In this document: in pieces, positions 63,980 to 64,000 of the stretch
Numbering within the stretch: position 1 is the first letter of the stretch
How the letters are laid out: each line of letters opens with the position of its first letter
NCBI GenBank assembly: GCA_009746045.1
Contig: RPFO01000016.1
Span: forward strand, 931,395 to 995,394
Direction: 5' to 3'
DNA from: Mesostigma viride
Taxonomy: Eukaryota; Streptophyta; Mesostigmatophyceae; Mesostigmatales; Mesostigmataceae
DNA: 64,000 bases
Program-made: the position numbers and the translations under genes
Notes under the pieces: model-generated
Told to the model about the DNA's origin: nothing
Seen by the model: the letters and a program-made list of their open reading frames with translations, nothing else
The model's database searches: none

Positions 63980-64000
63980 GCCGGTGTAGTCGTCCCCAAG

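Overview
The window looks like nuclear DNA of a green alga, probably chlorophyte and possibly volvocine. The evidence is short spliced exons with GT..AG borders, a plant/algal cytochrome b5-like gene, a plant-type DUF506 (PDDEXK-like) gene pair, and a dense mix of copia, chromovirus, LINE, Penelope-like, hAT and TTAA-target elements. There are no operons, Shine-Dalgarno sites or bacterial genes. The species assignment is inference. Most long open frames here are artefacts of tandem repeats.

Region by region. 1-13.8 kb: one small cytochrome b5-domain gene whose coding exons lie at 773-853, 11881-11975 and 13741-13807. Its 11-kb intron is almost entirely two satellites: a C-rich CCCC(C)TTG array (1.1-3.8 kb) and about 213 copies of a 37-bp unit (3.8-11.7 kb). 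14.4-16.2 kb: 3' ends of LINEs, two carrying strongly expanded GGAT/GGAC microsatellites. 16.4-23.9 kb: a duplicated block of about 2.3 kb, each copy holding a two-exon DUF506 gene on the minus strand. Between the copies lies an older repeat carrying a Penelope-like reverse transcriptase insertion. 24.0-32.35 kb: an inverted-repeat-bounded region of about 8.3 kb with nested elements: two TTAA-flanked elements of 1.72 kb, an 882-bp near-perfect palindrome, a TA-flanked element and a CACACG microsatellite. 33.2-42.6 kb: a complete Ty3/gypsy chromovirus with near-identical LTRs, a TGTAT target duplication, gag, pol with chromodomain, and an extra unrecognised ORF before the 3' LTR. 44.3-52.8 kb: fragmented LINEs on both strands, plus a 1,319-bp hAT-like element that carries an intact 159-codon ORF. 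54.2-64 kb: two related copia-like elements on the minus strand.

The most unusual material is in the copia-like pair. The gag and pol of the fuller element share one frame, separated by a single TGA in the readthrough context TGA-CTA-G. The retropepsin-like domain lies between integrase and reverse transcriptase instead of before integrase. In both diverged copies the RNase H frame is shifted by -1 directly after the catalytic HGDD box. Both also carry a covarying tRNA T-arm-like hairpin downstream of pol.

The chromovirus LTRs differ by only about two substitutions and one indel, yet its genes contain about ten frameshifts, several at short homopolymers. Residual single-base assembly errors are therefore likely in this window, and frame breaks should be read with that in mind. 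I saw no complete tRNA or rRNA gene, no CRISPR array, and no gene in 25.08-25.8, 43.5-44.28 or 52.85-54.2 kb.
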